Shown here piece after piece: positions 1 through 9,411 of a stretch of DNA of 64,000 bases. The stretch covers positions 248,001 to 312,000 of the forward strand of contig NC_019693.1 in assembly GCF_000317105.1 (NCBI RefSeq), written 5' to 3'. The notes under the pieces were generated by a model. That model was not told the DNA's origin, did not search any database, and saw only the letters and a program-made list of their open reading frames with translations. The DNA is from Oscillatoria acuminata PCC 6304. GTDB lineage: Bacteria > Cyanobacteriota > Cyanobacteriia > Cyanobacteriales > Laspinemataceae. A program made the position numbers and the translations under genes. The stretch's first letter is position 1. Each line of letters opens with the position of its first letter.

Positions 1-900
1 CCACTCCTGCACCCAAGCATAATACTCCCGCCTAGTCCGGGGACGAGTGAACCGTTGGCCCCCCAGATAACTCGCCGCCCCCATCCCAAATCCATAGCAA
101 GGGCGATTTTCCCAATAAACGCGATTATGCCGACACTGATACCCCGACTGGGCATAATTCGAGACTTCATAATGTTCATACCCCGCCGCCGTCAGGGTCT
201 CAACCGCCACCCGATACATTTGGGCGCTGATCTCATCCGTGGGTAACGGAGAAACCCCCGGTTGATAGGTCCGGGAAAAGGCGGTCCCCGCTTCTACAAT
301 TAAGTCATAGCTAGAAATATGAGCCGGATTGAGGGCAACTGCCTGATTCAGGGAATCTTGCCACTGTTCTAAGGTTTGGTGAGGCAGTCCTGAAATCAAA
401 TCCAGACTAAAATTCTCAATTCCCACCTCGCCCATTAGCTCAACGGCATTTAAAATATCTCTCGTCCGGTGCGATCGCCCACAGTCAGCCAACAAGTCAT
501 CCTGAAACGCCTGCACTCCCAGACTCACCCGATTGATTCCCCCCAGGCAATATCCCCGGAGGTGTTCCCGGTCAAAGGTCCCCGGATCCATCTCCATAGA
601 AATTTCTGCATCGGCAGCAATTCCCAACCGGCGATCGAGACTATCCAAAAGTTGACTCAACTGGGAAACGGATAACAGGGACGGCGTACCCCCACCAAAA
701 AACACCGTGGACAGGGGCTGACCCCAAACTGGACTGTTCTCAATTTCCCTAATCAGCCAATCCACATATTCCACAATCGTCCCCGAGTCCTCCCCCTGCT
801 TGCGATCGCCCACCACCGACACCGGAAAATCGCAATAAAAACAGCGCCGACGACAAAATGGAATATGCAGATAAGCAGACCTGGGGATCTCCGGGATCAT
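1..900 (-). CDS. hemW: HemW-like radical SAM protein (partial, 3' end outside window)
   Basis: Reading the minus strand from the ATG at 898-900 gives 300 open codons running off the left edge. The N-terminus has YLHIPFCRRRCFYCDF, a radical SAM CX3CX2C cluster motif, followed by FFGGGTPSL, which is typical of the HemN/HemW group. The context (CRRRCFYC rather than the HemN pattern, and start directly at the SAM strand) fits HemW, a heme-binding protein proposed to act as a heme chaperone, rather than coproporphyrinogen dehydrogenase; many databases label it oxygen-independent coproporphyrinogen oxidase-like. An in-frame TTG lies 8 codons upstream and a stop at 946-948, so the start is well bounded. 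The C-terminal HemN_C part is not visible. Confidence 0.9.
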   Translation of the reverse strand, partial: MIPEIPRSAYLHIPFCRRRCFYCDFPVSVVGDRKQGEDSGTIVEYVDWLIREIENSPVWGQPLSTVFFGGGTPSLLSVSQLSQLLDSLDRRLGIAADAEISMEMDPGTFDREHLRGYCLGGINRVSLGVQAFQDDLLADCGRSHRTRDILNAVELMGEVGIENFSLDLISGLPHQTLEQWQDSLNQAVALNPAHISSYDLIVEAGTAFSRTYQPGVSPLPTDEISAQMYRVAVETLTAAGYEHYEVSNYAQSGYQCRHNRVYWENRPCYGFGMGAASYLGGQRFTRPRTRREYYAWVQEW

Positions 901-1154
901 CGATTCAGTCGATTCTGTAGCCAATATGGATGCCTTAAATTCGGGTTAAAACTGCATATTTTCTGGGGACTGACTTACGATGAAGAGAGTCCAAACTGTA
1001 GAACAGCAGAAAACTTAATAGTATAATCAAGATGTCTTTCTACAATCAACTCAATCAGCGGTCTTCAAAAAATGTCGGGAAAACATCCTTAGAAAATGGT
1101 TCCCCAGCATAGACAACCTTGAGTTGAAACCTTACTCTTTTGAGTGGCTCAATC

Positions 1155-2234
1155 ATGCTTAATGCAATCATCATTCTCTCATTTATTCTAGCAGCGGCGG
1201 GGATCGGTTTCTACAGCACAGAACTGCTTCCCGCCTCGGCGATGGCCCAGGTCTCTAATCTGGACGGGTTGCGATCGGTCACCACCGGGTTTGCCGCCTT
1301 AGTCGGGGGGGCAGTCGGCCTCGCGGTGCAAACCACCTACCGACGGATGGAAAAGCAAGTTCGGCAAATGCCCATTGATATGCTGATTACCCGGGCGATC
1401 GGTCTCGTCATGGGTCTCTTGGTGGCCAACTTAATGCTGGCCCCCGTGTTCTTGCTGCCGATTCCCCATGAATTTGGATTCATCAAACCCCTCGCCGCCA
1501 TCCTCGGTAGCGTGATGTTTGCCTTTTTGGGCGTCACCCTGGCCGATACTCACGGTCGGGCCTTCCTGCGCCTGATCAACCCCAGCAGTCTCGAATCCAT
1601 GTTAGTGGCTGAAGGGACCTTAAAACCGGCGGCGACCAAAGTCCTAGATACCAGTTGCATTATCGATGGTCGCGTGGAGACCCTCCTCGGCACCGGCTTT
1701 TTAGAAGGACAAATCCTCGTTCCCCAATTCGTCTTGCAGGAATTGCAAATGGTGGCGGATGCCTCCAACGACCAAAAACGGGTCCGGGGTCGTCGGGGAC
1801 TTGATGTCCTCAATCGGATTAAGGAAACCTATGCCGAACGCATTGTGATCCATCCGGCAGACTATGAGGACCTGCAAACCGTGGATGCAAAATTGGTCCG
1901 GTTGGCCCAAGAAATTAATGCTACCCTGCTCACCAATGACTACAATTTGTCTAAAGTCGCCACGGTGCAAAAGGTGTTAGTGCTAAATATTAATGACTTG
2001 ACCCAGGCGGTGCGTCCGGTGTATCTCCCCGGAGACAGTCTCGACCTGAAAATTCTCAAAGAAGGGAAGGAAGAGGCCCAAGGGGTGGGATATTTAGACG
2101 ATGGCACAATGGTGGTGGTGGAAGAAGGTAGCAAATATATTGGTGACCAGTTGCGAGTTGTTGTCACTTCTTCCTTACAGACCGCTGCCGGTCGGATGAT
2201 TTTTGCCCGTCCTCATGCTTCAATGGTGGCCTAA
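1155..2234 (+). CDS. PIN/TRAM domain integral membrane protein (YacL family)
   Basis: About 359 residues. Four hydrophobic segments occupy roughly residues 1-125, then a PIN nuclease fold begins with KVLDTSCIIDGR (acidic metal ligand in DTS) and continues through LLTNDYNL, and a TRAM-like beta domain follows (SLDLKILKEGKEEAQGVGYLDDGTMVVVE). This is the YacL/ycf81 architecture: a membrane-anchored putative RNase with an RNA-binding TRAM module; its substrate is not known. An in-frame TTG at 1140 adds five residues; I prefer the ATG at 1155 because the first membrane helix starts there, although no clear ribosome-binding site is seen for either. It is transcribed away from hemW. Confidence 0.85.
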   Translation: MLNAIIILSFILAAAGIGFYSTELLPASAMAQVSNLDGLRSVTTGFAALVGGAVGLAVQTTYRRMEKQVRQMPIDMLITRAIGLVMGLLVANLMLAPVFLLPIPHEFGFIKPLAAILGSVMFAFLGVTLADTHGRAFLRLINPSSLESMLVAEGTLKPAATKVLDTSCIIDGRVETLLGTGFLEGQILVPQFVLQELQMVADASNDQKRVRGRRGLDVLNRIKETYAERIVIHPADYEDLQTVDAKLVRLAQEINATLLTNDYNLSKVATVQKVLVLNINDLTQAVRPVYLPGDSLDLKILKEGKEEAQGVGYLDDGTMVVVEEGSKYIGDQLRVVVTSSLQTAAGRMIFARPHASMVA

Positions 2235-2274
2235 TGGGCTATGGCCGAGGGTAACAATTTAAACCGGCGATCGG

Positions 2275-2328
2275 GCTGTCCCTGTTCTCTATCCTTGGGG
2301 AGAGATGAATGGGGACAGCTATTTTTAT
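2275..2328 (+). terminator. Probable Rho-independent terminator of the PIN/TRAM gene
   Basis: GCTGTCCC (2275-2282) pairs with GGGACAGC (2312-2319), with an inner TCTCT/AGAGA pairing, followed by a T-rich stretch. It lies 40 bases after the stop codon. Confidence 0.6.
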
Positions 2329-2344
2329 AACTTTTTTCCCAGTC

Positions 2345-2467
2345 ATACGGAATCCGGTTGTCAAAGGTCTGCAAAAACCCGCAGGCTGTAGCCCGGAGGC
2401 TACACAGACGAAGCCCACCTGCGCGGCGTCAAAGCGAAAACCGACTTTTTACAACCGGATTTGGTAT
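2345..2467. repeat. Dispersed inverted-repeat element (ATCCGGTTGT family), copy 1
   Basis: The 123-bp block has ends reading ATACGGAATCCGGTTGT and, inverted, ATACCAAATCCGGTTGT, with an inner GCAGGCTG/GCCTGCG-type palindrome. A second copy of nearly the same length and order lies at 45252-45373, so this is a mobile or dispersed palindromic repeat, not a gene. It sits between two convergent genes. Confidence 0.75.
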
Positions 2468-2502
2468 CAGGGGCAGGATGAAATTTTGACCTCCACTTCA
2501 GC

Positions 2503-2973
2503 TCAGGAATTCAGCAGAACCCAATGTTTAAACAGGTCTAAACTTTCTTCTTTCAAAACATCTCCGACTAATTCCACATCACTCCCAAACTGTTTCAATT
2601 CTTGACAGGAAAGGTTGAGTTGAGTAAACCCGATCGCACAAGCATCAGCTATCCGAGTTCCAAACACAATTTTATCCAGTTGGGCCCAATAAGCAGCGGT
2701 AAAACACATCGGACAAGGTTCGCAAGTGCTATAAATCACACAACCGGATAGGTCCAGAGTATTTAATTTCTTAGAGGCAGCCCGAATGGCATGAACTTCG
2801 GCATGGGCTGTAACATCAAGGCTACTGGTACAAATGTTATGCTCACAGCTTACCACTTCACCGCCTTTGACGATACAAGAGCCGAAGGGGTCTTCCCCTT
2901 GGTTGACTCCTTCCATTGCTTTGGCGATCGCCAGTCTCATAAAGTCTTCATCACGCTTGATTTGACTTGTCAT
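2503..2973 (-). CDS. Guanine deaminase-like nucleobase/nucleoside deaminase
   Basis: The 156-residue protein has both zinc signatures of the cytidine deaminase superfamily: HAEVHA (His ligand and catalytic Glu) and TCEPCPMC (two Cys ligands). The length equals that of Bacillus GuaD, and GVNQGEDPFGSCIVKGGEVV and YWAQLDKIVFG match the guanine deaminase/TadA-like subgroup better than true TadA, which has a different C-terminus. The likely reaction is hydrolytic deamination of guanine or a related purine in the cytosol. It stands alone, divergent from the acyltransferase gene downstream. Substrate assignment is by family resemblance only. Confidence 0.75.
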   Translation of the reverse strand: MTSQIKRDEDFMRLAIAKAMEGVNQGEDPFGSCIVKGGEVVSCEHNICTSSLDVTAHAEVHAIRAASKKLNTLDLSGCVIYSTCEPCPMCFTAAYWAQLDKIVFGTRIADACAIGFTQLNLSCQELKQFGSDVELVGDVLKEESLDLFKHWVLLNS

Positions 2974-3092
2974 ATTAATCCCTTTTTCCTCTTTTCTAAT
3001 TTTTTGAATACCTATTATTATAACGACAAAGGATAGAGTTGTCCTGTGCTTTTTTTGATAAAAATCCCTCGGTTCAGAACTTGCTAAATTCT

Positions 3093-4235
3093 ATGCGACT
3101 GACTTCTTTGGATGTGTTTCGCGGCATGGCGATCGCCAGTATGATTCTGGTCAATAACCCCGGTAGCTGGCAACAAGTTTATCCCCCCCTCCTCCATGCA
3201 CCCTGGCATGGGTTCACCCCCACAGACCTGATTTTCCCCGCATTCCTGTTCATCTCTGGGGTGGCAATGGCCTTTTCCTTTGCCAAATACACCAACTCCC
3301 CGAATTCCCCCCCTGCTGCTTCCGTTTACTTCAAAATCCTCCGTCGTGCGCTGATTCTCTTCGGTTTAGGCTTATTTTTGAACGGTTCAACCCTCGTCCT
3401 AAAGACTTTACTGCAAGGTCAACCCCTGGATTTTGGCACCCTGCGGATTATGGGAGTGTTGCAGCGGATTAGTTTAGCCTATCTGTTCGGGGCGACTGCC
3501 ATCCTCAACCTCTCCCGTCGTCGTCTGGGATTCCTCTGCCTTGCCATTCTCCTCGGATATTGGTTCGCCCTCACCCAAATTCCCGTTCCCGGTTATGGTC
3601 CCGGGGATTTATCGGCCAAGGGTGCCGGGACCCTCGTCGCCTATCTCGATCGCCTGATTCTGACACCCCCCCATATTTTGGGCGATGGCAGCTTTGAACC
3701 CGAAGGATTACTCAGCACCCTCCCCTCGGTCGTTACCCTCCTCTTGGGCTTTTTTATCGGGGATTGGTTGCAGAAACAACCCGTCACCTCCCGCACCAGT
3801 CTGCAAATGGCCGGAGTTGCCGTTGTGACAATCGTTACCGGCTCACTCTGGGGCCTGGTTTTCCCGATTAACAAACAACTCTGGACCAGTTCCTACGTGG
3901 TGTTGAGTGCCGGTTGGTCCCTCCTACTATTGGCCGCCTGTTACGAACTGGTGGAGGTCCGCCAATGGCGAAGCTGGGCCTTTCCCTTTAAGGTGATGGG
4001 ACTCAATGCCATCTTTGTCTTCGTTGCCTCGGGGTTTTTGGCCCGAATTTTGCTCTTTACCCCCGTTAGTACCGCCACTGATGCGCCTAGTCTGTATTCC
4101 TGGATGTATCGCAATGGATTTGTCCCGATTTTGGGTGAACTTCACGGGTCTTTTGCGATCGCCCTCGTGACCCTGCTCTTTTGGACCTGGATTCTCTGGG
4201 GCCTCTACCGTCGTCGCTGTTTCTTCAAGCTGTAG
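3093..4235 (+). CDS. Heparan-alpha-glucosaminide N-acetyltransferase-like membrane protein (COG4299/YeiB-like)
   Basis: About 380 residues with around ten hydrophobic segments. The N-terminus MRLTSLDVFRGMAIASMILV and the following FTPTDLIFPAFLFISGVAM are the hallmark of the DUF5009/HGSNAT-like family, with acidic and histidine residues between the first helices. Homologues transfer acetyl groups across membranes to glucosamine; in bacteria the acceptor is usually unknown, but a cell-wall sugar is plausible. An upstream in-frame TTG at 3039 would add 18 poorly conserved residues; the ATG at 3093 places the LDVFRG motif at the expected distance from the start. Confidence 0.75.
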   Translation: MRLTSLDVFRGMAIASMILVNNPGSWQQVYPPLLHAPWHGFTPTDLIFPAFLFISGVAMAFSFAKYTNSPNSPPAASVYFKILRRALILFGLGLFLNGSTLVLKTLLQGQPLDFGTLRIMGVLQRISLAYLFGATAILNLSRRRLGFLCLAILLGYWFALTQIPVPGYGPGDLSAKGAGTLVAYLDRLILTPPHILGDGSFEPEGLLSTLPSVVTLLLGFFIGDWLQKQPVTSRTSLQMAGVAVVTIVTGSLWGLVFPINKQLWTSSYVVLSAGWSLLLLAACYELVEVRQWRSWAFPFKVMGLNAIFVFVASGFLARILLFTPVSTATDAPSLYSWMYRNGFVPILGELHGSFAIALVTLLFWTWILWGLYRRRCFFKL

Positions 4236-4263
4236 CGGCAATACCCGGTGGGGAATCTATCCC

Positions 4264-4631
4264 TAGCCCTGTCAAGGTGTATTGATTTGTAGGGGCGCAA
4301 TGCGCAGGCCCAAGAGGGCGTATGCAATACGCCCCTACAAGAAACCAGGATGAGGTGGGATTTCATTGATGGATCTTGAGGGCGTATGCAATACGCCCCT
4401 ACAAGAAAACCGGATGAGGTGGGATTTCATTGCGGGATAAAGAGGGCGTATGCAATACGCCCCTACAAGAAACCAGGATGAGGCGCGATTCCATTGATGG
4501 ATCTTGAGGGCTGGGCTGTCAAGGTGTATTTGTAGGGGCGTATTGCATACGCCCTCTCTCTCATGTATGCAATACGCCCCTACAAGAAACTTAGGATGAG
4601 GCGCGATTCCATTTACTACCTTGACAGGGCT
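4264..4631. mobile_element. MITE-like element, TAGCCCTGTCAAGGTG family, expanded copy
   Basis: The block opens with TAGCCCTGTCAAGGTG (4264-4279) and closes with its inverse ACCTTGACAGGGCT (4618-4631). Inside are palindromic cores built on TGTAGGGGCGTATTGC/GCAATACGCCCCTACA. A 64-bp unit beginning GAGGGCGTATGC recurs at 4314, 4378, 4442 and (start only) 4506, and an internal terminus-like GGGCTGTCAAGGTG follows at 4512. It encodes no transposase. Flanks AATCTATCCC and GATTTATCCC resemble a decayed target duplication. Related copies lie at 43781 and 60305. Confidence 0.8.
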
Positions 4632-5207
4632 CGGATTTATCCCCCGCCCAATGTTGCCACTTGGGTTTTAACCCCGGCCCGGTGTTGCTTGAAATTCCCA
4701 AATCCGATCGCCCCAGGGAAAGATTCACAATTATTAACACAAATCTCCCAGAGGGCGATCGCACCGGGAATTTCCTCTGGATCCAGCACCTTCTTCCCCC
4801 CTTCAATCTACAAATGAAACCTGCGATCCCTCTAGTCCAGAGTGAAACCTCAGCCTATCGGCGATCGCCACCGGGTAAAATCAGCCCCAGGAATAATCCT
4901 AAGCCGATATACTCATTTTTGTTATTGTCACTCTTTTTATAACTAAGTCACCCTAAAACTTGATTTTAAAGAATTTATAGACTTGAGAGCGCCTCAGAAC
5001 CGATTAAAAATAAAAATAATCTTTTCAAAGGGGAATATCTCCCGTTAACACCCCCATTGATTCTCCAACCCCCTTTACCTTTGCGGGGGGAGTGAACAAT
5101 AATTGCCATCAACAGGGAAAAAACCCATTAGAGGGCCAACTCATCGGATCCAACCGAAAAGAAGGCCCAAGCAGAATAAGACACAAACATTTAAGGAGAG
5201 CACAAGC
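4632..5207. other. Intergenic region upstream of chlL
   Basis: About 575 bases with several HIP1 sites and scattered short reading frames, none with coding character. The last 60 bases are A-rich and form the chlL leader; AAGGAG at 5193-5198 is the chlL ribosome-binding site. I see no clear sigma-70 promoter or riboswitch. Confidence 0.5.
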
Positions 5208-6074
5208 GTGAAACTTGCAGTTTACGGAAAAGGTGGTATCGGTAAATCTACGACAAGCTGTAATATCTCCGTGGCCCTCGCCAAGCGTGGTAAAAAAGTT
5301 CTACAAATTGGCTGTGACCCCAAACATGACAGCACCTTTACCCTCACTGGGTATCTGATTCCCACCATCATTGACACCCTGCAAGAAAAAGACTTCCATT
5401 ACGAAGACGTTTGGCCGGAAGATGTCATCTACAAAGGCTATGGCGGTGTGGACTGTGTAGAAGCCGGTGGCCCTCCTGCTGGGGCCGGTTGTGGTGGCTA
5501 TGTCGTGGGAGAAACCGTCAAACTGCTCAAAGAGCTCAACGCCTTTGACGAATATGATGTGATTCTGTTTGACGTGCTCGGGGACGTGGTTTGTGGTGGA
5601 TTTGCCGCACCCCTTAACTATGCCGACTACTGCGTAATCGTGACTGATAATGGCTTTGATGCCTTATTTGCGGCCAACCGAATTGCTGCATCAGTTCGCG
5701 AAAAAGCTCGCACCCATTCCTTGCGTTTGGCTGGATTAATCGGTAATCGGACCTCCAAGCGGGACCTGATTGATAAATACATCGACACCGTACCCATGCC
5801 GGTTTTAGAGATTTTGCCCCTGATTGAAGACATTCGCGTGTCGCGGGTCAAAGGTAAAACCTTGTTTGAGATGGCCGAGAGTGACCCTTCCCTCAACTAC
5901 GTCTGTGACTATTACCTGAATATCGCGGACCAGTTGCTCTCTTCTCCCGAAGGCGTCGTCCCGAATGACACCCCCGATCGCGAGCTATTCTCCCTGCTGT
6001 CGGACTTCTACCTCAATCCCGTCAAGGCTCCCGAACATTCCCCCGAAGGCGAACTCGACCTGATGATGGTTTAG
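5208..6074 (+). CDS. chlL: Light-independent protochlorophyllide reductase, iron protein ChlL
   Basis: The 288-residue product is the ATP-hydrolysing, NifH-like electron donor of dark-operative protochlorophyllide reductase, which converts protochlorophyllide to chlorophyllide without light. Seen are the P-loop [10 protein letters not shown] near residue 5, the switch region CDPKHDST, and the two cysteine motifs (AGCGGY and DVVCGGF) that ligate the intersubunit 4Fe-4S cluster. The start is GTG at 5208, nine bases after AAGGAG; the open frame reaches 5103 but the upstream 35 residues are basic and unlike the family. It is followed by the DUF5331-like gene and chlN in the same direction, the usual cyanobacterial order. 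Confidence 0.97.
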   Translation: MKLAVYGKGGIGKSTTSCNISVALAKRGKKVLQIGCDPKHDSTFTLTGYLIPTIIDTLQEKDFHYEDVWPEDVIYKGYGGVDCVEAGGPPAGAGCGGYVVGETVKLLKELNAFDEYDVILFDVLGDVVCGGFAAPLNYADYCVIVTDNGFDALFAANRIAASVREKARTHSLRLAGLIGNRTSKRDLIDKYIDTVPMPVLEILPLIEDIRVSRVKGKTLFEMAESDPSLNYVCDYYLNIADQLLSSPEGVVPNDTPDRELFSLLSDFYLNPVKAPEHSPEGELDLMMV

Positions 6075-6199
6075 AAATCTGCACGAATCATGACGAGAAT
6101 GGAGGGGGTGTTGAGAAAGTGGGTATGATTCAGTACGAGACAATAGATCTATAAAGAATACAACCTACTTGTTTTCAGCAACCCAGAGGGATAGGCGTT

Positions 6200-7495
6200 A
6201 TGGCATTTTTTGAAGAATTCTCTGCCACTTTAAAGAATCAGTGGTTGAAATATTTTGAAGACAACCGTGACTGGCTCAACCTACATACAAAGTTGGCAGC
6301 CGTGAACACTCCGGATGGCGGCAAACGGCCTCCCTCTTACTTCATTCTGGGCGTGATGAATGCCTTAGAACCGAAGTTAGCGCAACTGATGTTGCCTTTT
6401 TCGCAGCTTAATCCCGATCCAGATACCTTGATTGAGGTCATTGGGCTCAATTTTGACCCGGATATCGCCCTGGGCAGAGGTCCCACAACCCCTGCATCGG
6501 CAACGAAGGGAGTCCAGAACCCCACCCCGGTGGTTCCTCCGACTCCTGTGGCCCCCCCGCCATTTATAACGTCTCCAGAGGCAGCCGTTGCTCATGCGGC
6601 AGCAGTGGAACAGTCTCCAGAACCGGCTGTGACTCAAGCGGCAGGCAGCGATCGCGACTATGGCGATCCCGCTCTTTCCGTGGCGGCATCGGTGTTTGGT
6701 GATGAGGCGATCGCTGAAGAAGAATCTTTTGATCCCCTCGGGGAAATGGAGTCCTCAGACCTGGAATCCGATGATTTATCAGGCTTTGGCGAGACCCTCT
6801 CGGAGGAAGTCCAGATAGAAGTCACGGAAGTCACGATGAGGATCTCGGAAGACGTCGATCTGAGCGACCTCTCTTCAGAATCCTCCAGTGATGATGACTT
6901 TGGAGATATGGATTTAGGCGGTTTGGATTCAGAATCCTCCAGTGATGATGACTTTGGAGATATGGATTTAGGCGGTTTGGAGACAGAATCCTCCAGTGAT
7001 GATGACTTTGGAGATATGGATTTAGGCGGTTTGGATTCAGAATCCTCCAGTGATGATGACTTTGGGGATATGGATTTAGGCGGTTTGGATACAGATGCCT
7101 CTGAGGATTTAGGGGATATGGACCTCGGCGGATTTGATGAAGAGACCGACGAGAATGCGATCGCGATGGAGAATCCGTTTGGGGAATCCGTGCCGGATGA
7201 CCTGGGAGACCTAGATTTAGGCGGTTTGGATTCAGAATCCGCTGCCAACGATGACCTAGGAGACTTGGATTTAGAGGGATTTGGAGAATCAAAATCCGAC
7301 GATGACCTCGGAGATTTGGATTTAGAGGGATTTGGAGACACAAATTCTGACGATGACCTCGGGGATTTAGACCTCGATGCGTTAGGAGATGATGACTCAG
7401 AAGATGCGTTTGGTGATGTCGATTTGGATGCGTTAGCCGATGAAATGGACTCTGAAGATGATTCAGAAATGTCCGATCTTTTGAATGACTTGTAA
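6200..7495 (+). CDS. DUF5331-like protein with long acidic repeat tail
   Basis: The 431-residue protein has a globular N-terminus (about 1-95, beginning MAFFEEFSATLKNQWLKYFE) of the type found between chlL and chlN in cyanobacteria (DUF5331, from memory). A Pro/Ala linker follows, then about 270 residues rich in Asp, Glu, Ser and Gly. Four nearly identical 18-residue units of the type DSESSSDDDFGDMDLGGL are followed by looser DLGDLDLEGFG units to the end. The tail should be disordered and strongly negative. Its place inside the chl operon suggests a role with the reductase or its assembly, but no function is known. The antisense frames over this region are by-products of the repeat. Confidence 0.85.
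   Translation: MAFFEEFSATLKNQWLKYFEDNRDWLNLHTKLAAVNTPDGGKRPPSYFILGVMNALEPKLAQLMLPFSQLNPDPDTLIEVIGLNFDPDIALGRGPTTPASATKGVQNPTPVVPPTPVAPPPFITSPEAAVAHAAAVEQSPEPAVTQAAGSDRDYGDPALSVAASVFGDEAIAEEESFDPLGEMESSDLESDDLSGFGETLSEEVQIEVTEVTMRISEDVDLSDLSSESSSDDDFGDMDLGGLDSESSSDDDFGDMDLGGLETESSSDDDFGDMDLGGLDSESSSDDDFGDMDLGGLDTDASEDLGDMDLGGFDEETDENAIAMENPFGESVPDDLGDLDLGGLDSESAANDDLGDLDLEGFGESKSDDDLGDLDLEGFGDTNSDDDLGDLDLDALGDDDSEDAFGDVDLDALADEMDSEDDSEMSDLLNDL
6869..7090 (+). repeat. 54-bp in-frame tandem repeat in the DUF5331-like gene
   Basis: Four consecutive 54-bp units, almost identical in DNA sequence as well as protein (TCCAGTGATGATGACTTTGG in each), show recent expansion of an 18-residue acidic unit. 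More diverged units continue to about 7380. Confidence 0.9.
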
Positions 7496-7520
7496 CGACT
7501 AATTCAGCACCAACAATTAA

Positions 7521-8936
<1,416 letters not shown>

Positions 8937-8957
8937 TCTAGGAACATTCATCACTTA

Positions 8958-8990
8958 AGAAAAGGGTGGGCATGAGTCCACCCTTTTTAT
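8958..8990 (+). terminator. Rho-independent terminator of the chlL-chlN operon
   Basis: AAAGGGTGG (8961-8969) pairs with CCACCCTTT (8978-8986) around an 8-base loop, followed by TTTATT. It begins about 20 bases after the chlN stop. Confidence 0.88.
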
Positions 8991-9108
8991 TGTGTTCCTT
9001 CCGATGTTCGTAGTAACGATTTCAGTCGTCCTCTTCTTCATGTTTGTAGTAATACGGAATTTCGCAATACTGATAAGTCTAGAAAAACAACCGGCATCAA
9101 GCGGTATG

Positions 9109-9162
9109 TGTAGGGGCGCAATGCTTGCGCCCTTGGTTGGGCGCAAGCATTGCGCCCCTACA
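9109..9162. repeat. Perfect 24-bp inverted repeat (TGTAGGGGCGCAATGC core)
   Basis: TGTAGGGGCGCAATGC... (9109-9132) is exactly inverted at 9139-9162 around the loop TTGGTT. The core resembles that of the elements at 4264, 43781 and 60305 but the TAGCCCTGTCAAGGTG ends are absent. Outer CGGTAT and ATACCG are also inverted. Confidence 0.85.
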
Positions 9163-9227
9163 ATCCGTTTTTATAGACCTTTAAATACCGTATGGAGTAT
9201 AATATCATGTTTGCTCCATCACCCACA

Positions 9228-9282
9228 GTGACCTAACCCCCCAACCCCCTTCCCTGCAAGGGAAGGGGGAGAAGAGGAAGAA
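9228..9282. repeat. Partial copy of the GACCTAACCCCCC repeat family
   Basis: GTGACCTAACCCCCCAACCC followed by CTTCCCT-GCA-AGGGAAGGGG matches the left part of the elements at 40017 and 55775. Only this half is present. The rest of 8991-9411 holds nothing else I recognise. Confidence 0.6.
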
Positions 9283-9411
9283 ATGTTTTTTAGGTTAATC
9301 TACCGGACTTGATATAACGATTGAAATCGTTTTTTAATTGTTATCCTGTAGAATTAATTCAGGAATTGCGTTAGAGATTTTTCAAATAAATTCATTAATT
9401 TTCCCACAAAA

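Noticed and set aside
5103-5207. 35-residue N-terminal extension of ChlL
   Set aside because: The GTG at 5208 has a good ribosome-binding site and puts the P-loop at the family position.
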